From: Limosilactobacillus mucosae DSM 13345
Lineage (GTDB): Bacteria; Bacillota; Bacilli; Lactobacillales; Lactobacillaceae
Length of the DNA stretch: 64,000 nt
Direction of reading: 5' to 3'
NCBI RefSeq assembly: GCF_001436025.1
Contig: NZ_AZEQ01000008.1
Coordinates: 16,069-80,068, forward strand
The notes under the pieces were generated by a model, which saw nothing but the letters and a program-made list of their open reading frames with translations, was not told where the DNA came from and did not search any database. Numbering within the stretch: position 1 is the first letter of the stretch; every line of letters starts with the position of its first letter. Below are positions 24,905 through 34,686 of the stretch, piece by piece. Both the position numbers and the translations under genes were made by a program.

Positions 24905-26428
24905 ATGAACTATCTAATTGGTGTGGATGTCGGCACGACCAGCACAAAAGCGGTCCTGTTCGATGAGAAAGCTCAGGTACTGGATTCTTATAAAGAACTG
25001 TATCAGCTTTATCGTGACGGTAATGGGATGGCGGAGCAGAATCCGGATGACCTGACCGCGGCCGTTGAAAAAGTGATTCATGATGCGGCTGAGCGGGCCA
25101 AGTCATTAGGCGGCCAGGTATTGGCAGTCTCGTTTTCCAATGCCAACCAGAGCGTGATCTTACTGGATAAGAATCATCAGCGGCTGACGCGGGCGATGAC
25201 TTGGGCTGATACGCGGGCACGTGAGGTTGCGGCTAAGCTGAAGGCCACCCCGGATGGAGCCGACATCTACGCGCAAACCGGGACGCCGATTCATCCAATG
25301 TCGCCATTGACCAAACTGATGTGGCTAAAACAGACGCAGCCTGAAAAAATGGCAGCTGCCGCATATGTTGCCGACATTAAGTCGTATTTGTTCTGGAAGC
25401 TGTTTGGCAAGTTTAGAGTCGACATCTCAACGGCCAGCTGCACTGGATTTTTCAATATGCACACGCAGGATTGGGATGATGAGATTCTGAAGCTGACTGG
25501 CATTACGCGCTCACAGCTGCCAGAGATCGTTGACGGTACGACCAAAGAAACTGGATTGACGCCGGCAGCCAAGCAGGCAACGGGACTTGATGATGAGACG
25601 CCGTTTGTCTATGGTGCGTTTGACGGCGCGCTTTCCAATCTTGGCGTTGGGGCCACGCGGCAGGATACGGTTGCCATTACGATTGGGACTTCAGCGGCAG
25701 TGCGCGTAGCTACTGATCATCCAGTGGTCGATCCCGAACAGCGCCTGTTCTGCTACTCAATTGATCGGCAGCGCTGGGTGGTCGGCGGTCCTTTGAACAA
25801 CGGCGGTGATGTTTTTCAATGGGCGGCCAATCATCTGGTCGACAGTTCGGCTGCCAAGAGTGAGGACAAATCGGTTTATGACGTTGCCAATGAAGTAATT
25901 GCCAGCGTTCCAGCCGGTGCCCATGGCTTGTTGTTCCATCCGTTTCTGGGTGGTGAGCGGGCGCCGCTTTGGGATGCCAACGCGCGCGGCAGCTTCTTCG
26001 GCCTGAATCCGCTGCATACCCGAGCCGACATGCTGCGGGCAGTAATGGAAGGCATCTGCATGAACATTGCCACGGTCTATGATGCGGTATGCGATCTGGT
26101 TGGTAAGCCTGCCAGCGTAACGGCAACAGGTGGATTTGCCCGTTCTGAGGTCTGGAAGCAGATGCTGGCGGATGTCTTGGACGTCGCGGTCAACATTCCG
26201 GAATCCTATGAATCAGGATGTCTGGGTGCGGTTACGATGGCGATGAAGAGTCTGGGAATGATTGATGATCTGGACGCGGTACAAGACTTGATCGGCAGCG
26301 TTGGCGCTTATCAGCCGGAGCAGGCTACAGTGCGGGTCTATCAAAAGTACCTGCCATTGTTCAAACAGGTTGAAGGATTGCTCAAGCCGGCCTATTCAAC
26401 GATTGCGCGGCTGCAGCAGGAAAATTAA
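24905..26428 (+). CDS. gntK: Gluconate kinase, FGGY family
   Basis: About 507 aa. The N-terminal ATP/sugar motif YLIGVDVGTTSTKAVLFD and the C-terminal FGGY signatures (ITIGTSAAVRV, LFHPFLGGERAPLWD, GVTATGGFARS-like VTATGGFARS) identify the kinase. It phosphorylates gluconate to 6-phosphogluconate, which enters the phosphoketolase pathway. ATG 24905 is 8 nt after GGGGAGAG; TTG 24899 is the alternative. It is followed after 17 nt by the gluconate permease in the same operon. Confidence 0.9.
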   Translation: MNYLIGVDVGTTSTKAVLFDEKAQVLDSYKELYQLYRDGNGMAEQNPDDLTAAVEKVIHDAAERAKSLGGQVLAVSFSNANQSVILLDKNHQRLTRAMTWADTRAREVAAKLKATPDGADIYAQTGTPIHPMSPLTKLMWLKQTQPEKMAAAAYVADIKSYLFWKLFGKFRVDISTASCTGFFNMHTQDWDDEILKLTGITRSQLPEIVDGTTKETGLTPAAKQATGLDDETPFVYGAFDGALSNLGVGATRQDTVAITIGTSAAVRVATDHPVVDPEQRLFCYSIDRQRWVVGGPLNNGGDVFQWAANHLVDSSAAKSEDKSVYDVANEVIASVPAGAHGLLFHPFLGGERAPLWDANARGSFFGLNPLHTRADMLRAVMEGICMNIATVYDAVCDLVGKPASVTATGGFARSEVWKQMLADVLDVAVNIPESYESGCLGAVTMAMKSLGMIDDLDAVQDLIGSVGAYQPEQATVRVYQKYLPLFKQVEGLLKPAYSTIARLQQEN

Positions 26429-26445
26429 ATTGAGGGGGAAACATT

Positions 26446-27786
26446 ATGCCACTGCTCATTGTTTTATTAGGGGTTTTGATTCTGATCTTCTTGATCGTTA
26501 AGTTGAAGCTCAACACGTTCGTTTCATTGGTCGTTACTTCATTTATCATTGCGCTTTGTCTGCAGATTCCGGTTGCCAAGATACCAACCGCGATTGAAAC
26601 TGGGATTGGCGGTCAGCTGGGCCACTTAGCAATTATTTTCGGATTTGGGTCCATGCTGGGGCAACTGGTTTCTGATGCTGGTGGCGGCTACCGGATTGCC
26701 ACGACTTTGATTAATAAGTTCGGGCGGCGCTGGATTCAGGTTGCCGTAATTCTGGCATCGTTTATCATTGGTCTGGCACTGTTCTTTGAAGTTGGTCTGG
26801 TTGTCGTTTTGCCAATCATCTTCATCATCGCTCGTGAGCTGGACATGCCGCTGATGTACCTGGGGATTCCGATGGCAGCTACTTTGAACGTCTGCCACGC
26901 CTTCTTGCCGCCACACCCGGCACCAACCGCCATTACCGACATTCTTGGTGCTACTTTGGGTCACGTGCTGCTTTTGGGGATCATCGTCGCAATTCCAACG
27001 ATCATTATTTCTGGTCCAGTTTTCAACTACTTCCTGCACAAAATCTACCCTTCTGTTTACCGTAAAGACGTTGATATCTCCGTTCTTGGCGAATACAAGG
27101 AATTCAAGCTGGAAGAAACGCCTGGCTTTGGCATCTCCGTGTTGACGGCCATGATGCCGGTTATCCTGATTGCCGTTGCTACGATCTGCTCATTTGTACT
27201 CTCCAAGACCAACCCAGTCAACCAGTTCATTCAATTCGTCGGTGCTCCGGATGCGGCCATGCTACTGTCGCTGCTGTTTGCGATCTGGACGATGGGCCTG
27301 GCCCGCAGCGAAAAGATGAGCGAGATCTCCAAGTCAATGACGACTTCTGTTAAACAGATTGCCATGATGCTGCTGATTATCGGTGGTGGCGGTGCCTTTA
27401 AGGAAGTGCTGGTAGAAGGCGGCATCTCCAAGTACGTCTCCACGCTGTTCTCTGGTACCAGCATCTCACCAATCCTGGCTGCCTGGCTGATCACGGCACT
27501 GCTGCGGGTTTCGCTTGGCTCCTCGACCGTTTCTTCAATGACGGCAGCTGGCTTGATTGCGCCAATGACTGCTCACATGTCGCCAACGATGAGTGCTTTG
27601 ATGGTACTTTCGATCGGTGCCGGTTCCGTCTTCTGTGACCATGTCAACGATGCCGGTTTCTGGATGATCAAGGAATACTTCGGTCTGTCACTTAAAGAAA
27701 CGCTGCTTTCCTGGTCGACGCTGACCTCAGTATTGTCGCTGGCTGGTCTGGCAAGCGTTTGGGTCCTGTCGTTGATCATTGCCTAA
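26446..27786 (+). CDS. gntP: Gluconate:H+ symporter, GntP family
   Basis: 446 aa, about 12-14 hydrophobic segments. Family signatures are GIGGQLGHLAIIFGFGSMLG, FFEVGLVVVLPIIF, NVCHAFLPPHPAPTAI, and SLGSSTVSSMTAAGLIAP plus SVFCDHVNDAGFWMIKEYF near the C-terminus. It imports gluconate for the kinase encoded upstream. The region around 26.9-27.8 kb uses more optimal codons than the kinase. Terminator at 27827. Confidence 0.92.
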   Translation: MPLLIVLLGVLILIFLIVKLKLNTFVSLVVTSFIIALCLQIPVAKIPTAIETGIGGQLGHLAIIFGFGSMLGQLVSDAGGGYRIATTLINKFGRRWIQVAVILASFIIGLALFFEVGLVVVLPIIFIIARELDMPLMYLGIPMAATLNVCHAFLPPHPAPTAITDILGATLGHVLLLGIIVAIPTIIISGPVFNYFLHKIYPSVYRKDVDISVLGEYKEFKLEETPGFGISVLTAMMPVILIAVATICSFVLSKTNPVNQFIQFVGAPDAAMLLSLLFAIWTMGLARSEKMSEISKSMTTSVKQIAMMLLIIGGGGAFKEVLVEGGISKYVSTLFSGTSISPILAAWLITALLRVSLGSSTVSSMTAAGLIAPMTAHMSPTMSALMVLSIGAGSVFCDHVNDAGFWMIKEYFGLSLKETLLSWSTLTSVLSLAGLASVWVLSLIIA

Positions 27787-27826
27787 CTGATTTTCTTAGC
27801 TAAAGATTCACTCTTAAAATACCTAT

Positions 27827-27864
27827 AAAAGTGCGTGGACCCAGTTGTGGTTACGCACTTTTTT
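27827..27864 (+). terminator. Terminator of the gntK-gntP operon
   Basis: AAAAGTGCGT / ACGCACTTTT with a 16-nt loop followed by TT, 40 nt after the permease stop. Confidence 0.8.
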
Positions 27865-27926
27865 AATTAGTGCCCGGTTATGATAAAATAAGTCTTACTA
27901 AGCAAACAGGCTAAAGGAAGAGGATT

Positions 27927-28934
27927 ATGTCACAGCATGTAACAATCAGCGACGTTGCCAAAGCGGCGGGGGTTTCGGTAACGACCATCTCGCGCTATCT
28001 CAACGGCCATTATCAAAAAATGAGCGCGCAGACCAAAGAGCGTATTGACGCCACGATCAATCAACTGCATTACGTGCCGGCTGCTTCGGCTAGACGACTG
28101 CGCCAGACGCAGAGCCATTTAGTGGGGGTATTGGTCGGGGATATTGCCAACCATTTCTCATCACTGCTCAGCAAGGGAATCTATGATATCTTGCAGCCAG
28201 CAGGTTATGATGTATTGTTGATGAACACCAACAACTCGCAAGAAATGGAGAAAAAGGCCTTAGATGATCTATATCAGCAGCGCGTTGACGGCATTATCGT
28301 GCAGCCAAACTCGCGGCACTTTGATCAGTATCAATCAATTCTGCGCAATCAGACGCCGCTGGTTTTGGTTGACCGGGAAGTCGATGACCAGCCGCTGACA
28401 GTGGGCAAGGTAACCAGCGCCAACTTCGATGCCAGCTATCGATTGGGACGGCAGCTGGGCAAAAAGGGCTATGCCAATGTGATCACGGTCAGCTCGCGAT
28501 TTGCCGAAGCTTCTGGCCAGCATCCCCGGATCAAGGGCTTTCAGCTGGCAGCCAGCGAGACGGGGCTGACCTATCATAATATTGAGATTAAGGGTCATGA
28601 TGATGACTGGCTGGCAAGAGAGCTGACGCGCGTAATGGGCCAGCTTGATGGCAGAACGGTCGTGATCTCGTTGATGGGACCGACCCTGTTTACGCTGCTT
28701 AAGATCTTTAAGCATGAAAAAGTAACGTTTCCTAAGGATCTGGGCCTGATCAGCGTTGATGACTGGAGCTGGTCGCAGTACGTTGGCGAAGACGGTATCT
28801 TTTTGCTGCGGCAGGACATGGAGTTGATGGGCAATCTGGCAGCTCAAAAACTGCTGACGCAAATCGAGGGGCACTCACTGATCAGTGACACGTCAATTCT
28901 GCCAGTTACTGTTGAGATCCATTCATCAATTTAA
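27927..28934 (+). CDS. LacI-family regulator, probable gluconate repressor
   Basis: 335 aa. Residues 5-55 form the LacI helix-turn-helix and hinge (TISDVAKAAGVSVTTISRYLNG ... SARRLRQTQS), followed by a periplasmic-binding-protein-like effector domain (LVGVLVGDIANHFSS, DGIIVQPN, LVLVDREVDDQ, LISVDDWSWSQYVG). The RBS GGAAGAGG precedes ATG 27927. Its position after gntK-gntP and the ATCGAT palindromes at the gnt promoter suggest it controls gluconate genes. Terminator at 28941. Confidence 0.85.
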   Translation: MSQHVTISDVAKAAGVSVTTISRYLNGHYQKMSAQTKERIDATINQLHYVPAASARRLRQTQSHLVGVLVGDIANHFSSLLSKGIYDILQPAGYDVLLMNTNNSQEMEKKALDDLYQQRVDGIIVQPNSRHFDQYQSILRNQTPLVLVDREVDDQPLTVGKVTSANFDASYRLGRQLGKKGYANVITVSSRFAEASGQHPRIKGFQLAASETGLTYHNIEIKGHDDDWLARELTRVMGQLDGRTVVISLMGPTLFTLLKIFKHEKVTFPKDLGLISVDDWSWSQYVGEDGIFLLRQDMELMGNLAAQKLLTQIEGHSLISDTSILPVTVEIHSSI

Positions 28935-28940
28935 GCTAAA

Positions 28941-28978
28941 AACCCGATTGATCAATGGCTGCGATCAATCGGGTTTTA
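28941..28978 (+). terminator. Terminator of the LacI-family gene
   Basis: Perfect 13-bp stem AACCCGATTGATC / GATCAATCGGGTT with a 9-nt loop, followed by TTATA. Confidence 0.85.
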
Positions 28979-29008
28979 TATTATCAGACACCAAGCTGGT
29001 CATCTGTC

Positions 29009-29572
29009 TTATGGTCTTAAGATTTGATAGGGCGGCGTAGCACGATAGGCTTCGATGATCTGTAAAAGCGCGGCGGGAGACTCCTGCATGTTGCGCTGAA
29101 TCCAAAGCGTAAACAGTGAGGCGATGCCGCCAAAAACGATTTCGGATGCATAGGGCTGCTTGATCTTGGGCTGCTGCAGGTTGGCATGCTGATGAAGAAA
29201 AGCCTGCGCCAGGATTTGGGAAAGCAGCTCTTTGACTTGTCCCTTTAGATCGCTGTTTAAAAGGGCATGGGCAAAAGCAAAATTGTTCTGCACATATTCA
29301 ATAATTTGACTGATGGCAGCGGGTGAAAACCAGTCGTTGCGATCCCCGTTGTCCTGTTTTAGGATCGCGGCAATGTCAGTGAAGAAATCGTTGACCAGCT
29401 GCTGGGCCAGATCGTCTTTGTCAAGATAGTTCAAATAAAAGGTTCCGCGATTGATACCGGCCTGCTTGACCAGACTGCTAATTGTCATTTTTTGAAACCC
29501 TTCTGTCTCTAGAAGCACGATAAACGCCTGCTTGATTTTTTCTTTCGAGGCTGTTTTGCGGATCATTCCCAT
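29009..29572 (-). CDS. TetR-family transcriptional regulator
   Basis: 187 aa. The N-terminal DNA-binding domain is IKQAFIVLLETEGFQKMTISSLVKQAGINRGTFYLNYLDKDDL, the classic TetR/AcrR helix-turn-helix (shown here in part only by MTISSLVKQAGINRGTFY). The C-terminal dimer/ligand domain is not recognised. It is divergent from the ABC ATPase/permease pair with 121 bp between, so it probably represses that transporter and itself. Confidence 0.87.
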   Translation of the reverse strand: MGMIRKTASKEKIKQAFIVLLETEGFQKMTISSLVKQAGINRGTFYLNYLDKDDLAQQLVNDFFTDIAAILKQDNGDRNDWFSPAAISQIIEYVQNNFAFAHALLNSDLKGQVKELLSQILAQAFLHQHANLQQPKIKQPYASEIVFGGIASLFTLWIQRNMQESPAALLQIIEAYRATPPYQILRP

Positions 29573-29693
29573 TTTTTTCTCCTTAAATCAACAACTTATT
29601 TATTTTTGGCCATCACAAAATAGTCTGAATCCATTAAAATGTAGCGTAAAGAAATCAAAAAAGCAAACTGCTGACAGTAAAGAAGGGAAAATA

Positions 29694-30395
29694 ATGGCCT
29701 TAATCGAGGTACGCAACAATACAAAAATATACCAGACCGGCGATGAAAAGCTTTATGCCAACAAAGACATCAGCTTTTCAATTGAAAAAGGTGAGCTCGT
29801 GATCATCTTGGGTGCATCAGGTGCTGGCAAGTCAACGCTGCTTAATATCTTGGGCGGGATGGACACGAATATGAGTGGCGAGGTTATCGTTGCTGGTCAA
29901 GACATTGCCAAATATGATCGTCGCGAGCTGACGACCTATCGCCGGCTGAGCGTGGGCTTTGTCTTTCAGTTTTATAATCTGATTCCCAACCTGACAGCTA
30001 AGGAAAACGTTGAATTGGCTTCAGAAATCGTTCCCCAGGCGCTGGATACCGTTGAAGCACTGAAAGCGGTGGGACTGGCCAATCGCATCAACAACTTTCC
30101 TGCCCAGCTTTCCGGTGGTGAGCAGCAGCGAGTGGCAATTGCACGCGCCGTTGCCAAGAACCCACAGCTGCTTTTGTGTGATGAGCCGACTGGTGCGCTG
30201 GACTATGAAACGGGCAAGCAGGTGCTCTAGATTCTACAAGATATGAGTCGCAAGCATGGTTCGACGGTCATCATCGTTACGCATAACGCGGCTTTGGCTC
30301 CAATTGGTGATCAGGTGCTGCATATTCACGATGGTCAGCTGGTAAATCAAGAACGTAATGAGCATCCAGCCGACATCAAGACGATTGAATGTTAG
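29694..30395 (+). pseudogene. ABC transporter ATPase of the MacB/LolD type, interrupted by an in-frame amber codon
   Basis: ATG 29694 follows GAAGGGA; the frame runs 178 codons to TAG 30228-30230, then continues in the same frame for 55 more codons to TAG 30393-30395. Walker A (GASGAGKST), Q-loop (FVFQFYNL), signature LSGGEQQR and Walker B ([11 protein letters not shown]) precede the stop; the H-loop (IIVTHN) and C-terminal end lie after it. A single CAG to TAG change would explain it. Without the H-loop the ATPase should be inactive unless the stop is read through. The permease frame begins 1 nt after the true stop, as in an intact pair. Confidence 0.85.
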
Positions 30396-32975
30396 GTGAG
30401 CATCTTGAGCAAGCGAATACTATGGAAAGATGCCTGGCAAGCCATTACGCACTCGCTGGGCCGATTTATCGCGATCTTTCTCTTAATGGCCGTAAGCGCG
30501 TTTGCCTTGATTGGTTTAAAAATTACGGGACCGGATATGCGGCAGACGGCAACCAGCTTTTTTGCCCAGCATCATCTGGCCGATACTACGATTACGTCGA
30601 ACTATGGCCTGGACAGCCGCGACCGTCAGATTATTCGACAGCAAAAGAGCGTCAAGCAGGTTGATTTTGGCTATCTGCAGGACAGTACGATTGATCAGAC
30701 GAACCGAGCGCTGCGAATCTTTTCCCAAACTAATGGCGTCTCAAGCTGGCAGACGGTCAGTGGACATCTGCCGCATCATGATGATGAGATTGCCGTCAGC
30801 TACCTGCTGAAGGGCAAGTATCATATTGGCCAGTGGATCACGCTCAAGCAAGCAGGCTCGTTGAAGCATCGTCAGTTTAAGATCGTCGGCTTTGCGCGTT
30901 CCAGCGAGTATCTGGATCGCAGCGACATTGGTCAGACAACGGTAGGTACCGGCCAATTGAGCGGGGTGGCCGTCGTTAAAAAATCAGCTTTCAAGACCGG
31001 TACTGCCTATGCAATCGCACGGGTCACGTATAACCAGACGGCGAAAATGAATCCCTATTCCTCGCGCTATACCAATTATGTTGAAAAACAGCAGCAGCAG
31101 TTAAAGAAGGCCTTGAATTGGCATGGCAAAACCAAGCAGCAAAAACTGGAACGTCAGCTGAAGACCGCTCAACAGCAGCTTACCCAGGCAACGCAGCAGG
31201 CCGCTGTATTTCAGCAGACGAATGCAGCAGGCAATTCGGCTCTTATTCAGCAGGCTGCTGCTCTAAAAAAACAGCAGGCCAAGCTCAAGCAGCTGGGCAC
31301 GCCAACCTATACGCTGAGTGATCGAACGGAAAATCCCGGCTATGCCATTTACCGTTCCAACGCTGAACGAGTCGATATCCTGGCAAACGTCTTTCCGGTG
31401 CTGTTGTTTGCAATCGCGGCCCTGGTCAGTCTGACGACGATGACGCGGTTTGTGGAAGAAGAGCGGATCCAGATTGGCACGCTCAAGGCCTTAGGATATT
31501 CAAATGCCGATGTGGCCAAAAAGTTTGCGCTGTTTAGTCTGCTGGCCAGTTCAGCTGGGGTGGCGCTGGGAGCTTGGGGTGGTTTTATGGTACTGCCAAA
31601 GATCATCTTTAAGGCCTATGCTGCCAACTCTACGCTCAGCGGCTTTCAGATCCACTTCTCTTGGGCACTGCTTTTAACGACCTGGCTGATTGCCATTCTC
31701 TGTACGACGGGAGCCGCGCTGTGGGCATTGCATCGTGACTTGCAAGCCAAACCGGCCGCATTGCTGCTGCCTAAGCCGCCTAAGGGAGGATCACGCATCT
31801 TATTGGAGCGTTGGCATTGGCTGTGGAATCGGCTCAGCTTCAACTATAAGGTAACGATGCGCAATCTCTTTCGGTATAAGAGTCGGGCGCTGATGACGAT
31901 CTTTGGCGTTGCGGGCTGTACGGGACTTTTGGTAATGGGCTTTGGTATTCGCGACTCGCTCAGTGGCATCAGCAACATTGAATACAGCCGGACCATCAAG
32001 TACGATCTGATCGCCGTTCAAGATTCGAACAGCTCTGCCAAACAGCAGCGACAACTGAAAGATGAGTTGAACGGCAAAGCAGTGAAGGGACATACCGGTA
32101 TCTATTTTGAGCAGCTGACCAAGAAGGCCGGTGATGATGATGCCACACAGTCGATCTCTTTAATCGTTCCGAACAATGAAAAAAACTTTAAGCAGTATTT
32201 CGCGGTCAAGAACCGGCAGACTAAAAAATCGCTTAAGCTGCCGCAAGATGGCGTGATAATCTCCGAAAAGCTGGCGCGGCTGCTCAACGTCAAAAAGGGC
32301 AGCTCAATCAAGCTTAAGGACGCGAGTGGAAAATGGCGGACGATGAAGGTTGCCGGTATCATGGAGATGTATATCGGCCACTATGTCCTGATGAGTCCAC
32401 AGGCATACCAAAAGATTTTCCATCAGTCATACCAGACCAATGCGCAATTAATAACGCTTAAAAAAGGCGCTAAGCTGCAGCCGGAGTCGCAACGCCTAAT
32501 GGCAACCGGCGCCGTGAAAGGAATCAATCAAAACGTTAATAATCAGCGGACGATTGACAACATTATGGGCAGTCTAAACCGGGTCATGATTATCTTGATC
32601 GGTTTAGCAGCCCTGCTGGCACTCGTGGTCATCTACAACCTGTCCAATATCAATATTGAAGAACGGATGCGCGAGCTGTCCACGATCAAGGTGCTCGGCT
32701 TCTATGATCAAGAAGTAACACTCTATATCTATCGCGAAACGGTCATTTTATCCGTGATTGGCATCTTGCTGGGCTATCTGGTCGGGATCGGTCTGCATCG
32801 CTTTATCATCTTAAGTCTGCCGCCTGCCAACGCGATGTTTGATCCAACGATGACGCTGACCAACTTTATCGTTTCGGCACTGATTCCGGCGGTTATTACA
32901 GCTGGGGTGGCAATGGCCATGCACCGCAAGATCAGAAGCGTTGACATGCTTGACGCATTGAGTTCAGTTGACTAG
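30396..32975 (+). CDS. FtsX-type ABC transporter permease
   Basis: 859 aa. One helix near residues 20-40, a large extracytoplasmic region (40-330, including a Gln-rich coiled coil 215-300), an FtsX core with three helices (VFPVLLFAIAALVSLTTMTRF and ERIQIGTLKALGYSNADV at about 330-450), a second extracytoplasmic domain, and a second FtsX core with MRELSTIKVLGFYDQEV at the end. This is the two-FtsX-domain architecture of peptide- or lipid-exporting systems. GTG 30396 abuts the ATPase stop; TTG 30405 after AGGTGAG is an alternative start. Its partner ATPase is interrupted, so the complex may be non-functional or use another ATPase. Confidence 0.82.
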   Translation: MSILSKRILWKDAWQAITHSLGRFIAIFLLMAVSAFALIGLKITGPDMRQTATSFFAQHHLADTTITSNYGLDSRDRQIIRQQKSVKQVDFGYLQDSTIDQTNRALRIFSQTNGVSSWQTVSGHLPHHDDEIAVSYLLKGKYHIGQWITLKQAGSLKHRQFKIVGFARSSEYLDRSDIGQTTVGTGQLSGVAVVKKSAFKTGTAYAIARVTYNQTAKMNPYSSRYTNYVEKQQQQLKKALNWHGKTKQQKLERQLKTAQQQLTQATQQAAVFQQTNAAGNSALIQQAAALKKQQAKLKQLGTPTYTLSDRTENPGYAIYRSNAERVDILANVFPVLLFAIAALVSLTTMTRFVEEERIQIGTLKALGYSNADVAKKFALFSLLASSAGVALGAWGGFMVLPKIIFKAYAANSTLSGFQIHFSWALLLTTWLIAILCTTGAALWALHRDLQAKPAALLLPKPPKGGSRILLERWHWLWNRLSFNYKVTMRNLFRYKSRALMTIFGVAGCTGLLVMGFGIRDSLSGISNIEYSRTIKYDLIAVQDSNSSAKQQRQLKDELNGKAVKGHTGIYFEQLTKKAGDDDATQSISLIVPNNEKNFKQYFAVKNRQTKKSLKLPQDGVIISEKLARLLNVKKGSSIKLKDASGKWRTMKVAGIMEMYIGHYVLMSPQAYQKIFHQSYQTNAQLITLKKGAKLQPESQRLMATGAVKGINQNVNNQRTIDNIMGSLNRVMIILIGLAALLALVVIYNLSNINIEERMRELSTIKVLGFYDQEVTLYIYRETVILSVIGILLGYLVGIGLHRFIILSLPPANAMFDPTMTLTNFIVSALIPAVITAGVAMAMHRKIRSVDMLDALSSVD

Positions 32976-33185
32976 ATGTGATTAACGAAAACCGTTTCTT
33001 TATGGGCTGTTTTTTTATTGAAAAATGCGAAAAGCAGGAAATAGGCGACTATCTGCTGAAACGAATTGCCAAACTGTCAATCACTTATTAAAGTAAATAC
33101 GGCCTATCAAAATACTAATTTTAAATTTGCAAATGCTTTTACAGATTAATTTATAGAAAGCAGCGCGGTCTAAAAACATAAAAGT

Positions 33186-33203
33186 TAATGGTGTAGACCA
33201 TTA
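33186..33203. promoter_or_regulatory. Perfect hairpin/palindrome upstream of the AEC transporter
   Basis: TAATGGT-GTAG-ACCATTA, a 7-bp perfect inverted repeat about 100 bp before the transporter start. The gap 32976-33293 otherwise shows AT-rich non-coding DNA without a clear terminator. It is a possible operator. Confidence 0.35.
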
Positions 33204-33302
33204 TTGATTAAGATATCAAGCAATTCTTAGAATATTATTAAAAACCGGCTGATCTGCGTTATGATTATCAGCACCAACTAAAGATGAGGGGGTTTGATAA
33301 TT

Positions 33303-34214
33303 ATGTTAAGTACGCTGATCTTTGCTTTGATTCCCATTTTCGTTACGATTGGTCTGGGCTATCTGGCAGCCAGACGTGGTATTTTTAATGACCAGGACAG
33401 CAAAAAATTCGTTAAGCTGGTTTTGACCTTCATGCTGCCGCTGCACGTGTTTGGCGGGCTATGGAGCACCTCGCGCAAGATTTTGATTGCCAACGTGCCG
33501 CTGATGGGCTGGCTGATGCTTTCGATGACTGGCTGCTATTTGATTATGATCCTGATCTATCGGTTTGGTCTGCATAATTCAAGGCAGCTGGCCACGCTTA
33601 GAGCCATGTCGGTTGCCAATCCATCGGTACCATTTATTGGCTCGGCCGTTTTGCCATTATTGTTCAGTACCAGCAACAGCGCGATTACGATTGGTATCTG
33701 TTCATTGACGGTCAATATCATTATGCTGCCGATTGCCTTTGATGCCTTGAGCAGTGACCGCTCACCCTGGAAACGGCTGGCAGCTACGTTTAAAAAGCCG
33801 TTGGTGATCGCAGCTGTTTTAGGATTCTTCTTGACGTTATGCGGAACTCAGATGCCAAGTCAGCTGACCAGCACGTTTGATCTGCTTGGCAAAGGCGCAG
33901 GCGGGGTCGCGATTTTTGCGGCTGGCATCGTTTTAGGCACGCGGCATCTATCGTTCAATCAAACGATTTTAGGAACCGTATTGTTGAAAAATATCGTCTT
34001 TCCGCTGATTGTCTTGCTGATTATGTGGATCGCGGGAACGCCGGCCGTTTTAAGACGCCTGGTCGTGATTGCATTGGCGATCCCAACAGCAACGATGCCA
34101 TCGACTTTAGCCATCCGCTTTGGCGTCAATGAAAAAGAGCTGGCCTCAACTCAATTCTGGAGTACGGCATTTTCTTTGGTTACGCTGTCGGCATTCGTGC
34201 TGGCGTTGGCCTAG
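33303..34214 (+). CDS. AEC (auxin efflux carrier) family transporter
   Basis: About 303 aa, ten hydrophobic segments in two halves: IPIFVTIGLGYLAARRGIF, FVKLVLTFMLPLHVFGGLW, then a C-terminal half with GGVAIFAAGIVLGTRHL and IALAIPTATMPSTLAIRFG. Members in lactobacilli include malate or other organic-acid permeases (MleP-type); the substrate here is not determined. ATG 33303 is 10 nt after GAGGGGG; TTG 33294 is too close to it. Single gene, no adjacent malolactic gene. Confidence 0.85.
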   Translation: MLSTLIFALIPIFVTIGLGYLAARRGIFNDQDSKKFVKLVLTFMLPLHVFGGLWSTSRKILIANVPLMGWLMLSMTGCYLIMILIYRFGLHNSRQLATLRAMSVANPSVPFIGSAVLPLLFSTSNSAITIGICSLTVNIIMLPIAFDALSSDRSPWKRLAATFKKPLVIAAVLGFFLTLCGTQMPSQLTSTFDLLGKGAGGVAIFAAGIVLGTRHLSFNQTILGTVLLKNIVFPLIVLLIMWIAGTPAVLRRLVVIALAIPTATMPSTLAIRFGVNEKELASTQFWSTAFSLVTLSAFVLALA

Positions 34215-34261
34215 CATTTGGTTGGACGTTTTAAAATCAGCGAATAGTCAAATTGAGTATG

Positions 34262-34450
34262 ATTAATTTAAAAATTTACAATAGAGAAACAGCGCTGCAA
34301 TAAATTCTTTACAATGATCCGTTAGTCTTAACCATGGAAACAGAAAAACACCTCAAATTGATCCATTGCGTCAATTAAGATCCGTTTCGTGTGATTCCTC
34401 GCCTATTTTTGAGTCGTCTTGAGGGGTCGGGGTGACTCTTTAATTGGATT
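34262..34450 (+). other. Non-coding region resembling the one at 54030-54200
   Basis: The 463-bp gap 34215-34677 holds no ORF. AATTTAAAAATTTACAA (34265-34281) and TCTTTACAATG (34306-34316) are repeated almost identically and at almost the same spacing at 54034-54052 and 54078-54088. A GAGTC / GACTC arm pair (34411-34438) followed by T-rich DNA could be a weak terminator. It could be a small RNA gene or a shared promoter module. See findings. Confidence 0.3.
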
Positions 34451-34553
34451 GTAATTGGCAAGGTACCGATTTGAAATCTGCTCGTTTTGCTGCTTCCGAG
34501 GCAAGTCAAGAAAGTTCCTAGAATTAGACAAAACGTACCATACTCTTAACCTT

Positions 34554-34591
34554 AAGCACGCCTGTTTCACAAAGAAGCGGCGTGCTTTTTT
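34554..34591 (+). terminator. Terminator-like hairpin upstream of the icd remnant
   Basis: AAGCACGCC / GGCGTGCTT with a 16-nt loop followed by TTTTGTGTT. It is 340 nt beyond the AEC gene and 87 nt before the icd start, so it ends either AEC-gene or intergenic transcripts. Confidence 0.7.
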
Positions 34592-34686
34592 GTGTTAAGC
34601 TTGAATGGAAACTCAGTATATTTTAATTAAAATAGCTAACGACCGATTCTGATAAAATAGCTTATCAGCAAAAAGGAGTGATTGCT

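Noticed and set aside
32976-33060. Terminator after the FtsX-type permease gene
   Set aside because: The pairing around AAAACCG and GGGCTGTTTT is weak and mismatched, so it was not called.
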